Below, piece by piece: positions 1 to 10,061 of a stretch of DNA of 64,000 nt (position 1 is its first letter; every line of letters starts with the position of its first letter). The position numbers were made by a program, and so were the translations under genes. The stretch comes from Agarilytica rhodophyticola (lineage in GTDB: Bacteria > Pseudomonadota > Gammaproteobacteria > Pseudomonadales > Cellvibrionaceae): positions 6,530,991 to 6,594,990 of the forward strand of contig NZ_CP020038.1 in assembly GCF_002157225.2 (NCBI RefSeq). The letters run 5' to 3'. The notes beneath the pieces are model-generated. The model was not told where the DNA came from. It saw nothing but the letters and a program-made list of their open reading frames with translations, and did not search any database.

Positions 1-357
1 GTTGAGCTTTAAATTAAAAATAAAAGCGTTTTAAAAAATCATTTAACATATTTCAATATCATAATTAATAGAAATAAAAAATAGCAGTCAATATTTTTTC
101 AAAGCAAATTAAATGCTTTTATTTTTTAACTAAGTATACTCGCACTAGTATGTCGTCCGTTGATAGGTAAATTTCCACTTCAGAAAAACGAACAAAAAAC
201 CGTCAATCCACACTATAGTTTACGCTATCAAAAATAAAGGCAATTAATACATATTATCGATATGCTGGTATATAAACCTCGATTCCACTAGACTTTCATC
301 CGCTTTGAAGCAATATTCGTATCCAGCATGGCAATCATTTAGACAGGCGTAACAATA
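1..357. other. Non-coding region upstream of hemH
   Basis: AT-rich sequence without a convincing reading frame, RNA gene or strong hairpin. It presumably holds the hemH promoter, but I could not pick a confident -35/-10 pair. The window edge hides what lies further upstream. Confidence 0.5.
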
Positions 358-1449
358 GTGGGATATAAAAACTCATCACATTTTAGTCATGATCAAGCCG
401 ACAAGGTTGGTCTAATCATCACCAACTTAGGCACGCCTAAAGCGCCTAAGACAACCGAATTAAGAACTTATTTACGCCAGTTTTTATCAGATCCGAGAGT
501 AGTTGAGTTTCCCCGTCTATTATGGTGGCTTATACTCAATCTTATTATTCTTCGTATTCGCCCCAGCCGCTCTGCGAAGGCTTATCAAAGTGTTTGGACA
601 GAACAGGGTTCACCTCTTGCTATCTATACAGAAAAGCAAGCAAAGGCTTTAGAACAGGCTTTAAAGAAAGAATGGGGTGACACGCTAGTCGTTGACTGGG
701 CTATGCGCTATGGCGAACCTTCTGTCGAGCAATGTATACAAAAAATGATGGAGCGTGGTGTGCGCAAATTGTTGGTGATGCCTCTATACCCTCAATACTC
801 AGGAAGTACCGTTGGTTCGACTTTCGATGCTTTGGCATCTGATTTCACCACGCGCCGCTGGATACCTGAGTTGCGCTTTATTACCCATTATCATGATTTC
901 CCTCCCTATATTGATGCTCTTGCTAATAGTATCAAGGAATACTGGAACGAGCATGGGCGTCCCCAAAAAATTATTTTTTCTTACCATGGGGTGCCACTGC
1001 GCTATCTGCACAATGGTGATCCATATCATTGTCAATGCCACAAGACATCCCGGCTACTCGCTGATGCCCTAGAAATCACGAAAGATGAGTATTTAACGAC
1101 TTTTCAATCACGCTTTGGTCGCGAGCCATGGTTACAGCCTTATACCGATCACACACTAGAGTCCTTACCAGGCAAAGGCATCAAATCTATTCAGGTCGTA
1201 TGCCCAGGCTTTTCGGCTGATTGCTTAGAGACGATCGAAGAGATTGGGATGGAAAATCGCGATATTTTCATGGAAGCTGGCGGCGAGCAATTCGCTTATA
1301 TTCCCGCACTAAACGATAGTAAGCACCATATCAACGCCCTTCAAGCCCTTGCTCAAAAACACCTGCAGGGATGGGAACCTCATCAGCAGGATGATATTCC
1401 AGCAAGAGCTGAAGCTGCTATGCATCATCCTCATAATCAGAAAACATAA
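358..1449 (+). CDS. hemH: Ferrochelatase (protoheme ferro-lyase)
   Basis: Inserts Fe2+ into protoporphyrin IX, the last step of haem synthesis, at the inner face of the cytoplasmic membrane. The protein is 363 aa, normal for the family. Visible signatures are the N-terminal GLIITNLGTP, the MPLYPQYS segment (residues 141-148), the active-site FSYHGVP with His210, the region around YHCQCHKTS (223-231), and GFSADCLETIEEI near the C-terminus, which carries the conserved Glu. The start is GTG at 358; no in-frame ATG lies before the conserved N-terminus, and the ribosome-binding site is weak. It lies some 4.4 kb from the hemCDXY operon, on the opposite strand and with other genes between, so it is probably a separate transcript. 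The C-terminal tail after about residue 330 is polar and unconserved. Confidence 0.96.
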   Translation: MGYKNSSHFSHDQADKVGLIITNLGTPKAPKTTELRTYLRQFLSDPRVVEFPRLLWWLILNLIILRIRPSRSAKAYQSVWTEQGSPLAIYTEKQAKALEQALKKEWGDTLVVDWAMRYGEPSVEQCIQKMMERGVRKLLVMPLYPQYSGSTVGSTFDALASDFTTRRWIPELRFITHYHDFPPYIDALANSIKEYWNEHGRPQKIIFSYHGVPLRYLHNGDPYHCQCHKTSRLLADALEITKDEYLTTFQSRFGREPWLQPYTDHTLESLPGKGIKSIQVVCPGFSADCLETIEEIGMENRDIFMEAGGEQFAYIPALNDSKHHINALQALAQKHLQGWEPHQQDDIPARAEAAMHHPHNQKT

Positions 1450-1603
1450 ACTCTGTTATAAGCTTGAATAACCTCGGCTTGATCACATTAATTACACAGG
1501 CATAGAAGCAGATTGGCAGTTACAGTATACGCTGAGCTTTATTATTTGCGATAATAGCGATTCCGTACCCGATAAATCTTAATGGGTAACAAAGCAGTTA
1601 TTG

Positions 1604-1627
1604 GGAGCGTTTGCATAAGTTCGCTCC
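1604..1627 (+). other. GC-rich hairpin before mrcB
   Basis: GGAGCG (1604-1609) and CGCTCC (1622-1627) pair across a 12-nt loop, followed by T-rich sequence and then the mrcB start. It could be a weak terminator after hemH or a leader structure for mrcB. Confidence 0.35.
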
Positions 1628-1660
1628 AAGTTTACTTATTTTGTTGACAAGGACTTTCTT

Positions 1661-4003
1661 TTGCCTAGAACATCTAAAGCTAAAGCGAAAAAGCCGAGAA
1701 ATAAAAAGAAGGCTAAACGACGCTTTTCACGGTTTAGTTACAGAGAACTTATTCTCTTAATTATCGGCTTTTGTCTACCTTTTACACTTTATATCTTCTA
1801 CGTTGATCGTCATGTAGTAGAGCAATTCGAAGGTAAGCGTTTTTCTTTGCCTGCTCGTGTTTATGCCCGTCCTCTTGAGTTGTACGAAGGAAAGTACCTA
1901 ACTACAAACCAGTTAAAGTTCGAACTAAATCTACTTAATTACGATAAATTAGCACAAGCAAATAATGAAGGCTCCTATTCTCAATCTGGGAATCAGTTTT
2001 CACTGTACACACGACCATTTATTTTCTGGGATGGTGAACAAGCCACTAAAAATATCACTTTTCGAATTAGTAATAATAAAATTACGCAGTTAAGAGACGA
2101 AAACACAAACGCGGAGCTATCGCTGGTACGTCTCGATCCAATTAAGATTGGAGGAATTTATCCAAATAAAGGAGAAGATAGAGAACTCGTCAGGCTCGAC
2201 CAAGTGCCCGATCATTTAATTAATGCTCTTATAGCCGTAGAAGACAAACGTTTCTATCAACACCATGGCGTAGATCCAAAAGCGGTTTTACGTGCAATTA
2301 CTACCCTTTTTTCAGGCAAGCGAATTCAAGGGGGTAGTACCATTACTCAACAGTTGGTTAAGAATTTCTTTTTGACTCAGGAAAGAACCATAAGCCGTAA
2401 GCTTAAAGAAATGGTTATGGCATTATTGCTTGAGCTACACTATGAAAAGAATGATATTTTAGAAACCTATTTGAACGAAGTATATTTCGGGCAAGACAAG
2501 AATCGGGCAATTCATGGTTTTGGCCTGGCCAGTCAATTCTACTTTTCCCGCCCTATTGAACACCTTGAAATACATCAATCGGCACTCTTGATTGGTCTAC
2601 TTAAAGGCCCAGCCTACTATAATCCAAGGCGTCACCCTGAGCGAGCGAAAAAACGTCGTAACCTCGTAATTAATGCTCTGGCAGACCAAGACTATATTTC
2701 TAAACAACAAGCGATTTATGAGAAAAAGCAAAATATCGCTGTGAGTAAATTGCCAGACACAGGACAATCACTTTACCCTGCATTTTTAGAACTTGTTATT
2801 AAGCAATTAAAAAGAGATTACCGGGAGTCAGATTTACGTTCTGAAGGTTTACGTATTTTTACAACGCTCGATCCTTACCAACAAAAGATCAGTGAAGAAG
2901 CCATAGTTTTACGTTTGAATCAGCTAGAAAAAGATCGCAACTTGCCAAGTGGACATTTACAAGCGGCAACCATTGTTGCCAATATTTTAGACGGCGAAAT
3001 CAAAGCAGTAGTAGGTGGAAGAGATACAAATTTTCAGGGCTTCAATCGCGCTTTAGATGCTTCTCGTCAAATTGGTTCGCTGATTAAGCCTGTTATATAC
3101 CTTACTGCTCTGAATCAAGAGGACGAATATAATCTTGCCACGCCAATAGATGATAGCCCATTCACTTGGAGCGAAAATGGTATCGAAGATTGGCAGCCAC
3201 AAAATTATGATAAAAAATTCCACGGAGAAGTACCTCTTTGGCTGGCATTAGCAAAATCTTATAATGTTGCTGCAGCTCGCCTTGGTACCCAACTCGGCGT
3301 CAAAAAAATCATCAAAATGGCACACCGGCTCGGTGTTCATAAAGAGTTGTCCCCTTATGCATCAAGCTTATTGGGTACTATGGAACTTACTCCATATGAA
3401 GTAACTCAGCTCTATCATACCATTGCCAACGGCGGCTTCCGTACACCCTTGCGCGCAATAAGAGAAGTAACAACAATCGAAGGTGAACCTCTAAGCCGTT
3501 ACCAAATTCAGACCGAGCCTGCGGTATCAAACGAGGCAAATTATCTTCTTATTCGGGCATTGCAGGAGGTAGTAAATAGGGGTACAGGCAGTAGTGTTAA
3601 AAATTATATTGGTGATTCTTTAAACGCTGCTGGCAAGACAGGAACAACAGACAATTTAAGAGATAGTTGGTTTGCTGGATTTACCGGAGATAAAGTCGCT
3701 GTGGTATGGTTAGGTAATGATGATAATAAAAGCATACAGCTAACAGGTGCCAGTGGCGCGATGACAATTTGGGGGAAAATAATTCAAAATTTATCATCTC
3801 AAGCGCTAAGCATTCCTCAGCCTAACAGTGTAAAATACGCGGCGGTAGATAACGACACTGGATTTTTGGCCGTTCGAAATTGCTCCAATACTTTTGAACT
3901 ACCATTTAACGAATCTTCGCTTCCGAGCGATGGCAATTATTGTAGCGCGAAAACATCAGGTAAAATTAAATCCTGGTTTAAGCGCATTTTTGGTAAAAGA
4001 TAA
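1661..4003 (+). CDS. mrcB: Penicillin-binding protein 1B, bifunctional glycosyltransferase/transpeptidase
   Basis: Class A PBP that polymerises and cross-links peptidoglycan in the periplasm. A basic cytoplasmic tail (residues 1-27) precedes one membrane segment (about 29-49). A PBP1b-type UB2H-like region follows, then the GT51 domain with EDKRFYQHHGVD (catalytic Glu), QGGSTITQQLVKN and LNEVYFGQ. The transpeptidase domain has the SxxK motif as SLIK within RQIGSLIKP, SYN as the SxN motif, and KTGTT as the KTG box. At 780 aa it is normal for PBP1B. It starts with TTG at 1661, preceded by AAGGA at about 1649-1653; no ATG fits the conserved basic N-terminus. A TPR lipoprotein follows after 6 nt, suggesting co-transcription and a possible role like the lipoprotein activators of PBP1B; that role is inference. 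Confidence 0.95.
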   Translation: MPRTSKAKAKKPRNKKKAKRRFSRFSYRELILLIIGFCLPFTLYIFYVDRHVVEQFEGKRFSLPARVYARPLELYEGKYLTTNQLKFELNLLNYDKLAQANNEGSYSQSGNQFSLYTRPFIFWDGEQATKNITFRISNNKITQLRDENTNAELSLVRLDPIKIGGIYPNKGEDRELVRLDQVPDHLINALIAVEDKRFYQHHGVDPKAVLRAITTLFSGKRIQGGSTITQQLVKNFFLTQERTISRKLKEMVMALLLELHYEKNDILETYLNEVYFGQDKNRAIHGFGLASQFYFSRPIEHLEIHQSALLIGLLKGPAYYNPRRHPERAKKRRNLVINALADQDYISKQQAIYEKKQNIAVSKLPDTGQSLYPAFLELVIKQLKRDYRESDLRSEGLRIFTTLDPYQQKISEEAIVLRLNQLEKDRNLPSGHLQAATIVANILDGEIKAVVGGRDTNFQGFNRALDASRQIGSLIKPVIYLTALNQEDEYNLATPIDDSPFTWSENGIEDWQPQNYDKKFHGEVPLWLALAKSYNVAAARLGTQLGVKKIIKMAHRLGVHKELSPYASSLLGTMELTPYEVTQLYHTIANGGFRTPLRAIREVTTIEGEPLSRYQIQTEPAVSNEANYLLIRALQEVVNRGTGSSVKNYIGDSLNAAGKTGTTDNLRDSWFAGFTGDKVAVVWLGNDDNKSIQLTGASGAMTIWGKIIQNLSSQALSIPQPNSVKYAAVDNDTGFLAVRNCSNTFELPFNESSLPSDGNYCSAKTSGKIKSWFKRIFGKR

Positions 4004-4009
4004 AAAACA

Positions 4010-4363
4010 ATGACTATATTTTCTCGTATTTTTTTAAGCTCAAGTATCCTCTTGTTAGCCGCATGTTCGGTTGTTATGCCAGTGGTAGACGAAAGCCCAG
4101 CTTCTAACAACCAAGCTGTGGTGAATCTAATACAAGAAGCAAATGATTATCGCGACCGTCAACAATATGTGAATGCAACAGCATCGCTTGAAAGGGCTCT
4201 GAGGCTAGAACCCAAGAATCCTCTATTATGGTTCGAAATCGCTAAGATGAGTAAATTAAATAATGATATTAAAACAGCGACCAACATGGCGCTAAGGGCA
4301 AAAAGCCTAACCAGTGATGCAATTTTGCGCAGTGTCATCGATACATTTATTGCCAATTTATAA
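4010..4363 (+). CDS. Small TPR-repeat lipoprotein next to mrcB
   Basis: The 117-aa product has a signal peptide ending in a lipobox (LLAAC, lipidated Cys19) and one or two TPR-like helices from about residue 40 (YVNATASLERALRLEPKNP, then the KTATNMALRAKSL helix). It starts 6 nt after the mrcB stop codon, so it is almost certainly in the same transcript. Small TPR lipoproteins beside class A PBPs are common in Pseudomonas relatives. I infer an outer-membrane lipoprotein that assists or scaffolds PBP1B, but nothing in the sequence proves it. Confidence 0.8.
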   Translation: MTIFSRIFLSSSILLLAACSVVMPVVDESPASNNQAVVNLIQEANDYRDRQQYVNATASLERALRLEPKNPLLWFEIAKMSKLNNDIKTATNMALRAKSLTSDAILRSVIDTFIANL

Positions 4364-4389
4364 ATTAGTGCCTGTTGGCACTAGTTGAA

Positions 4390-4415
4390 GATAACTTAGT
4401 GGTTATCTTTTTTCC
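4390..4415 (+). terminator. Rho-independent terminator after mrcB-lipoprotein
   Basis: GATAAC (4390-4395) pairs with GTTATC (4402-4407), followed by a T run. A second small hairpin, AGTGCC-TGTT-GGCACT, lies just before it at 4367-4382. The terminator overlaps the 3' end of the convergent methyltransferase gene. Confidence 0.7.
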
Positions 4416-5571
4416 TTAAATGCACTAAACATTCAATATGTGGAGTATGAGGGAATTGATCTAAAGGCTGAATTTCTAAGACCTTGTAACGATGGGAGAC
4501 GAAAGCCTCAATATCACGACTCAGAGTTGCAAGGTCGCAAGAGATATAAAAGATATGCTTGAGCTTTGATTTTTTTGCAAAGATATCACCTTTGACTTTC
4601 AAGCCATCACGAGGTGGATCTAATACTAATACTTCTGATTGTTTAGCTTTATTAAGTATCTTTGCAAATTCAGACTCTTTAAATAAATCAGCGGTCATAG
4701 TGCGTACCCCTCTGAGTTCTCTTAAAAACAAAGATTCTATAGCTTGACCAGCAGCGTCTGCAGCATAAATGCATTCAAAGTTTTGTTCAGAAATAACTTC
4801 AGTAAAATTGCCCGAGCCACAAAATAATTCCAAAACATGACAACCTTTATCCAGAACCGATAGTTTATTGGCCAACCAGTTACGCATATATTGATTTTGT
4901 CCATCGTTTGCCTGTTTAAAAGGCAGGCGCTTATTAACACTTATATTTTGTGCGCTGACATCATGATCGATATCCAAAGTTATCCAGGGTTGCTTTCCAC
5001 GAGGCTGCCAATTTTTATTGGGTAATTGTTCTATCAGCTCTTGAAGGGTATGCTTATTATAGTCGCTCAGCACTTCACAATGTTGAATAGGTACCAAGGT
5101 ATTACTCTGTGAAGACACATAACCAATGTGTATGCCATCTGTTTTAAATTGAGCACGGTTACGATAGGAAAAAATATTTGAAGAGCCGGCAATAGTTTTT
5201 ACTTTATCCTGCAGATTTAAACGTGAGAAAACTTTCTCAACGCGTTTTTGTTTTGCATCTAGTTGCGCTGTATAATCTATAAACTGCCACGGACAAGCAC
5301 CACATTTACCAAGGCTAACGCCATGATGCTGGCATTTTGCATTTATTCTCGAAGGGCTGGCTAACAATATTTCAGTACACTCAGCGAAACCTGTTTTACC
5401 TTTAATCCCTTTAATTTTTACAACGACTTTTTCATTTAGCCATACACCGGGAACAAAATATGTTCTCCCATGCGGATGCTTAACAATACCGCGTCCGTCG
5501 CTGGCCAAATCTTTCACTATCGCCTCAAAGATCTCTCCGGCTTTCTCGCTTTCTTTTCCAGCCAAAACCAC
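4396..5571 (-). CDS. Class I SAM-dependent RNA uracil-C5 methyltransferase (RlmD/RlmC/TrmA family)
   Basis: Adds a methyl group to C5 of a uridine, most likely in 23S rRNA. In order: an N-terminal TRAM-like OB domain (about residues 8-70), an iron-sulfur cluster motif with Cys80, Cys90, Cys93 and Cys165, a Rossmann methyltransferase domain with LELFCGSGNF, the LDPPRDG motif, and the nucleophile Cys in ISCDLATLSRD. The usual SCNPxTLARD is slightly altered here. At 391 aa it is shorter than E. coli RlmD, so rlmD versus rlmC is left open. The start is GTG at 5571, whose G is the last base of the upstream TAG stop, so it is translationally coupled to the GIY-YIG gene. Confidence 0.88.
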   Translation of the reverse strand: MVLAGKESEKAGEIFEAIVKDLASDGRGIVKHPHGRTYFVPGVWLNEKVVVKIKGIKGKTGFAECTEILLASPSRINAKCQHHGVSLGKCGACPWQFIDYTAQLDAKQKRVEKVFSRLNLQDKVKTIAGSSNIFSYRNRAQFKTDGIHIGYVSSQSNTLVPIQHCEVLSDYNKHTLQELIEQLPNKNWQPRGKQPWITLDIDHDVSAQNISVNKRLPFKQANDGQNQYMRNWLANKLSVLDKGCHVLELFCGSGNFTEVISEQNFECIYAADAAGQAIESLFLRELRGVRTMTADLFKESEFAKILNKAKQSEVLVLDPPRDGLKVKGDIFAKKSKLKHIFYISCDLATLSRDIEAFVSHRYKVLEIQPLDQFPHTPHIECLVHLRKKDNH

Positions 5572-5837
5572 TACCTAGTTTTTAATCGACTATACTGAGC
5601 AATTATTTGCTCTTTTTGTTTGCGGGTCATTTGTTTGATTGCATATTCCCGTTTAGATGCCTCTGATCTATTTTCCATAGCCTCAGAGTAAACAAGTTTG
5701 ACAGGCCGCTTGGCTCGAGTATAACGAGCACCACTTTTTTTTTCATTGTGCTCATGTAAACGGCGATCGATATCTGTAGTAATACCAGCATAAAAACTGG
5801 TATCGACACACTCGACAATATAAACAAACCAAGCCAT
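5571..5837 (-). CDS. GIY-YIG domain protein, YhbQ/UPF0213 type
   Basis: An 88-aa single-domain protein. The GIY-YIG signature reads FVYIVEC followed by FYAGITTD, with the catalytic-type Arg of DRRLHEHN and the KGARYT-like segment GARYTRAKRP. Members of this family are structurally related to UvrC-type nucleases; their cellular job is poorly known, although nuclease activity on branched DNA has been reported for YhbQ. It overlaps the methyltransferase start by one base and forms a two-gene unit with it. Confidence 0.88.
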   Translation of the reverse strand: MAWFVYIVECVDTSFYAGITTDIDRRLHEHNEKKSGARYTRAKRPVKLVYSEAMENRSEASKREYAIKQMTRKQKEQIIAQYSRLKTR

Positions 5838-5848
5838 AAATATAAATG

Positions 5849-7081
5849 CTATGATAACGTCTTAAGCAGCAAACCTTTCTGATACATCGACGCACTTTTC
5901 TGATGTTCGCCCAACTGGCCAAACAATGCTCCCAGCTCTGCGTATACCGTTGGGCGCTCTTTAATTTTCAAACTTTGTTCAAAGTAACTCTTGGCTTTTC
6001 CCCATAAAGAATTTTTTATACAAAGCTTTCCCAACGAAAAATAAAGACTTGCATCTTCTCCATGTTTTTTTAACCACCCCTCAGCACTAGTTAATTGCGC
6101 TTTCCTATCCGTCATATTTAATTTGCCATAGAGCTCAACCAAACCACTATGCCACTGACTTTTTAATGTCTTACTGATGAGTTGGCCTGCTTCATCATCT
6201 TTTTTACAACGATGTAATAAGTTAGCGTATAGACCAATTAGCTTTATTTTCTTTTTGATAGGCTTTGGCAACTCTTGCCAAGTAGTATCAAGCGCTTCGC
6301 TATTCTTATTACTTTCTTTATTACCATCTTTATCGCTATCAGACTGGTTACTTTCTTTATGGGCACTTGCATCTAATAAAGACATGTAGACATTTTCTTC
6401 TAAAATATCAAACTCTTCCAGCTTCAGAGAAGAATGTTTTTTTATCTCCGGCAATATAGTTATTAATGCAGGCCAGTCTTTAAGCTGAATGTAAAGATCG
6501 CGTAACAGGTCTAAAGCAACTGGATGGCGCAGTGCCTGCTCGCGCACACTATTTATTGTTGCCAAGGATTTTTCATATTCTTTATCCGAAAAATATATAT
6601 TTGCCTGGCTTAGCGCTACCGCGAATTCATTGTCAGGAGCATTTTTTTTTGCCTCCTGCAATAAAAAATTGGTTTCTTCACTTAAACCAAGTTGGTAGGC
6701 ACTTTTTGCCGCTGCGAGATAGTGCACTAGAGGTTTGTCTGTATCTTTGGCGGCACTGACTAGTTCTTTTTTAGCCGCTTGCCAATTACCTTCGACAAAA
6801 TGTATTAGCCCTGCATAAGTACGGCGCTCTGCTCGCTTACCACGGCTCTCTTTTATCCACGATACGCTTCCAGCAAGAGAACCTATAATTTTTCGTACTC
6901 TTTTATAGATTAAAGTAAATATAAAAAGAAAAATAACTAATGCTGTTAAGCCAAACCATAATCTAAACTCCAGCGTCCAATTCCCTAAGCTAATTAACAC
7001 ATAGCTCGGGTATTCGCTAAAGACATACATTAGCGTAGAGCCAATAAAAATAACCAACAAGCTAACAAATAAGAGTAACAT
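5849..7081 (-). CDS. hemY: HemY, TPR-containing inner-membrane protein of the haem operon
   Basis: The 410-aa proteobacterial HemY (not protoporphyrinogen oxidase). Two membrane helices lie at about residues 1-22 and 41-59, joined by a short loop with the family-typical VLISLGNWTLEFRLW stretch. The rest is TPR helices, for example LVHYLAAAKSAYQLG and the C-terminal GELGALFGQLGEH-like repeat. An acidic, Asn/Ser-rich insert (about residues 240-262) is unusual. Its ATG overlaps the hemX stop as TAATG, showing translational coupling. It is thought to act with late haem biosynthesis; the exact function is unsettled. Confidence 0.92.
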   Translation of the reverse strand: MLLLFVSLLVIFIGSTLMYVFSEYPSYVLISLGNWTLEFRLWFGLTALVIFLFIFTLIYKRVRKIIGSLAGSVSWIKESRGKRAERRTYAGLIHFVEGNWQAAKKELVSAAKDTDKPLVHYLAAAKSAYQLGLSEETNFLLQEAKKNAPDNEFAVALSQANIYFSDKEYEKSLATINSVREQALRHPVALDLLRDLYIQLKDWPALITILPEIKKHSSLKLEEFDILEENVYMSLLDASAHKESNQSDSDKDGNKESNKNSEALDTTWQELPKPIKKKIKLIGLYANLLHRCKKDDEAGQLISKTLKSQWHSGLVELYGKLNMTDRKAQLTSAEGWLKKHGEDASLYFSLGKLCIKNSLWGKAKSYFEQSLKIKERPTVYAELGALFGQLGEHQKSASMYQKGLLLKTLS

Positions 7082-8346
7082 TAGCTATCCTCCGTATTCA
7101 CGGGGGATGATGATGGCTGTTTATCAGAAACATCAAGACCTTTAAGGTTATGTAGGTTTTCAATATATTCATGAAGAAGTTCTAAGGAGCCTTGGATATT
7201 GGGTAGCTCAGCCACAACCTCTTTATCTTCGAGCTTGTTGATTTCCTCTCGGAAACTTAAAACCTGAGGCGTCAAATTAAAATACTGTTGTATTAGATTA
7301 TCAGCTTGCTGCAAACTTTGGCGATAGATGTCCTGTTGCTCACGCAATAATGCCAACTGTGCTCGCTCAAGCATTAATCGTAAATTTTGCTTTAGGTAAT
7401 GAACATCACTAGGAGCTAGCATGGGCTTTGGTTTACTGCTCTCATCATGATTAGTTATTCGATAGTAGCGATTAAACTGCTTAACAAGATTATTCCAACT
7501 TCTTTTAAGTTTCTGTCCAATAGAAAGTTTTTCATCACTTTCTGTTGGCAATGCCTGCGTTATTTGCTCTTTATTTTCTTGCCACTGCGCACGAATAGAT
7601 AACTTTTCTATTTGCTCAGAAAGAGCAACTAAAGATAGGTAAATACCTTCTGTGTCAATTTTTTTATGTAAACGTAAACTAGCAAGGTCTTTTGCTATTG
7701 CGCGGCGTAAACTAAATAGATCTGGATTATCCATATCTCTTAAAATTGCATCGGCTTCGCTTAATAGTGCGTCTGCACCATCTGCGCTGCGTTCAATACG
7801 AACACGCTGATTAGCGAGTTTTAACAAATACTGAGCCTCTGCGAGTAACCAATCATCACGCGAGGTATCAGACATAGCACTGAGGCGCTTTGCCTGAGCA
7901 TTCACCCGTTGTTCTAATTCTTTAATACGTTGCTGACCTTGTGCTAACAAGTCTTGTAAAGCTTTGCTTTCACCTTGATGAGCACGGCTTAGTCGTTCAA
8001 GTTTTTTACTGGCAGCTTCAGACTCACTCGCCAATCCATTTTCAAGAGCGGACAGTTCTCTCTGTTGTTGTTCGATAAGCTGCCAACCATAATATCCTCC
8101 GGCCAGCATAACACCGGTAATAAACAAGCAAAGGATAAATAAGCTGATTAAACCCCAAGAACGGGTTTTAGGTTTGTGTGCGGTATTTTTTTCTTGATTG
8201 GGCTCTATGCTGTCTTTAATAGCGGCAGTTCCTGAACTCTTATCGACTATCTCATCGTCAGGTTTATCCGCAATCTTAGGTAGACTTTGTTCCTGAGCAT
8301 CCATATTGCCTTGCTCTATTTTGCTGTCATCATTGTCATCTGTCAT
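7081..8346 (-). CDS. hemX: HemX, membrane-anchored coiled-coil protein (uroporphyrinogen-III C-methyltransferase-like annotation)
   Basis: The 421-aa product has a long acidic cytoplasmic N-terminus (1-60), a single membrane helix (about 64-88) and a periplasmic-side region dominated by a coiled coil (about 90-160). The conserved HemX segment contains DDWLLAEAQYLLKLANQRV. No methyltransferase fold is visible; the usual database name derives from an old annotation. It sits between hemD (7 nt away) and hemY (overlapping) in the operon hemC-hemD-hemX-hemY. Confidence 0.92.
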   Translation of the reverse strand: MTDDNDDSKIEQGNMDAQEQSLPKIADKPDDEIVDKSSGTAAIKDSIEPNQEKNTAHKPKTRSWGLISLFILCLFITGVMLAGGYYGWQLIEQQQRELSALENGLASESEAASKKLERLSRAHQGESKALQDLLAQGQQRIKELEQRVNAQAKRLSAMSDTSRDDWLLAEAQYLLKLANQRVRIERSADGADALLSEADAILRDMDNPDLFSLRRAIAKDLASLRLHKKIDTEGIYLSLVALSEQIEKLSIRAQWQENKEQITQALPTESDEKLSIGQKLKRSWNNLVKQFNRYYRITNHDESSKPKPMLAPSDVHYLKQNLRLMLERAQLALLREQQDIYRQSLQQADNLIQQYFNLTPQVLSFREEINKLEDKEVVAELPNIQGSLELLHEYIENLHNLKGLDVSDKQPSSSPVNTEDS

Positions 8347-8353
8347 GAAAGTC

Positions 8354-9148
8354 TCACTTGGTTACTGACAAGCATTTATCTAAAGCTTGCCACATTGAAT
8401 CTTCTGTTGCATTAATGGCGGTTTCGACTCGTTTAAAACCTAATTCACCAGCAAGTATTTTGACGCGTTCACTGGGCACTACAATAGTTATTAACTGCCA
8501 ATTAGGGACTTTTGCCGTAAGCAGTAATTTTTGAATATTAATAAGAGTTTCGCCGCTGAAAATTGTCAGGATATCTCGTTCTGCATTTAATTTATTACGG
8601 CTAAGTTCTGCAAGCGCATTTTTTGGCAAACGGCGTTCGTAAAGTTCACAGTGCTGAACTTCGGCACCTCGCGCCTGTAACATATCGAACAATTTAGTGC
8701 GGCCACCACAGCCGCGAAAAATGACTATTTTTTTATCTCGAACATTCTGCAGAGCATCCATCTCTAATAGTTCTTCACTGTTCATCCTTGTGTCACCATA
8801 ATCTACCGCAGCGCAAGAATAAGCATCTAAACGCGCATTAACTGCATCATGAGTTTTCTTACCGACGGACAAACAGATAACATCTTGAGGAAACTGAGGC
8901 CAATATTCCTCTATCCAATCAAAGCCATAAGCAACCGCATTTTGGCTAACAAATATGGCAAATGAATACTCATCCAGAGCCATGACAATATCTTTTATCG
9001 CTTGCGTCTTATCATTGCCTACTGGGCTAATAGTAAGCATGGGTATGTACAAATGCTGCATTCCTGCAGCCTGTATTTTATTTATCCAACTTTGAGATTG
9101 TTGTTGTGGACGGGTTACGACAATGCGTGTATCAGGATGCATTACCAT
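8354..9148 (-). CDS. hemD: Uroporphyrinogen-III synthase
   Basis: Cyclises hydroxymethylbilane to uroporphyrinogen III with inversion of ring D. The 264-aa sequence is typical of this weakly conserved family: [14 protein letters not shown] at the N-terminus, [13 protein letters not shown], the interdomain [11 protein letters not shown] segment, and [12 protein letters not shown] in the second domain. Two adjacent starts exist (ATG 9148 and ATG 9142); the conserved sequence begins just after the second. It overlaps the end of hemC by 11-17 bp, depending on the start, so the pair is coupled. Confidence 0.93.
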   Translation of the reverse strand: MVMHPDTRIVVTRPQQQSQSWINKIQAAGMQHLYIPMLTISPVGNDKTQAIKDIVMALDEYSFAIFVSQNAVAYGFDWIEEYWPQFPQDVICLSVGKKTHDAVNARLDAYSCAAVDYGDTRMNSEELLEMDALQNVRDKKIVIFRGCGGRTKLFDMLQARGAEVQHCELYERRLPKNALAELSRNKLNAERDILTIFSGETLINIQKLLLTAKVPNWQLITIVVPSERVKILAGELGFKRVETAINATEDSMWQALDKCLSVTK

Positions 9149-10061
9149 AAACTTTCGCCAATATTTCTCCAGCTCCGGCGTCGAGTAACAGCTTAGCTAG
9201 TGAAGCGCCCATTTCTTCGCCATTACTAGGATCATCAGTAAGCTCATTAAAAATGATCTTATCTCCTTCAGGGTCTGCAACTAAGCCGCGCAGCCATAGT
9301 TTATCGTCTTTATGGATAGCGTAGCTACCGATAGGCACCTGACATCCCCCTTCTAGTGCTCGGTTCATAGCTCGCTCAGCCAAAACACATTCTGCGGTAG
9401 TCTGATGATGCAGGGGCGCTAGCAGCTCACGGGTGCGTGTATCATCGACACGGCACTCGATACCAACTGCACCTTGGCCACCGGCTGGCAGTATTTGTTC
9501 TGGACTAAAAAAACTACTGATACGATCGCGCATTTCCAAACGTTTTAAGCCAGCGGAAGCCAAGACAATGGCGTCATATTCCCCAGCATCAAGCTTGGCC
9601 AAGCGTGTATTGACATTGCCTCTTAGGAAAGTCACTTCAATGTCGGGCCTCAATGCGAACAGCTGACTTTGGCGGCGCAGACTTGATGTGCCAACAACCC
9701 CTCCCTTGGGCAAGCTATCGAGCGTCAAATATTGACTTGAAACCCAGGCGTCTCTTGGGTCTTCACGTTGGCAAATAGTTACCAACCCTAACCCCTCTGG
9801 AAATTCCATAGGCACGTCTTTCATTGAATGTACTGCGATATCAGCATCATCGTTTAGCAGGGCATGCTCAAGTTCTTTCACAAACAAACCTTTACCACCT
9901 ACTTTCGCTAGCGGCACATCAAGAATCTTGTCTCCGCGTGAAGTCATTGGGACTAGCTCAACAACCAGCCCTTCATGAGCCTTCTCAAGCTCAGCTTTAA
10001 CGAATTCGGCCTGCCACAAAGCAAGTGCGCTTTTTCTTGTTGCTATTCGAAGTTTATTCAT
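9132..10061 (-). CDS. hemC: Hydroxymethylbilane synthase (porphobilinogen deaminase)
   Basis: Polymerises four porphobilinogens into the linear tetrapyrrole. The 309-aa protein is full length, with [15 protein letters not shown] at the start, [32 protein letters not shown], and GGCQVPIGS, whose Cys carries the dipyrromethane cofactor. It is first in the hemCDXY operon. In Pseudomonas hemC follows algR directly; here two small genes intervene and a gap of about 300 bp precedes hemC, which therefore probably has its own promoter. Confidence 0.97.
   Translation of the reverse strand: MNKLRIATRKSALALWQAEFVKAELEKAHEGLVVELVPMTSRGDKILDVPLAKVGGKGLFVKELEHALLNDDADIAVHSMKDVPMEFPEGLGLVTICQREDPRDAWVSSQYLTLDSLPKGGVVGTSSLRRQSQLFALRPDIEVTFLRGNVNTRLAKLDAGEYDAIVLASAGLKRLEMRDRISSFFSPEQILPAGGQGAVGIECRVDDTRTRELLAPLHHQTTAECVLAERAMNRALEGGCQVPIGSYAIHKDDKLWLRGLVADPEGDKIIFNELTDDPSNGEEMGASLAKLLLDAGAGEILAKVYGNAS

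Noticed and set aside
5849-8346. hemY as protoporphyrinogen oxidase and hemX as an active methyltransferase
   Set aside because: HemY has TPR helices and two membrane segments, no FAD-binding motif. HemX is a membrane coiled-coil protein without a SAM-binding fold.
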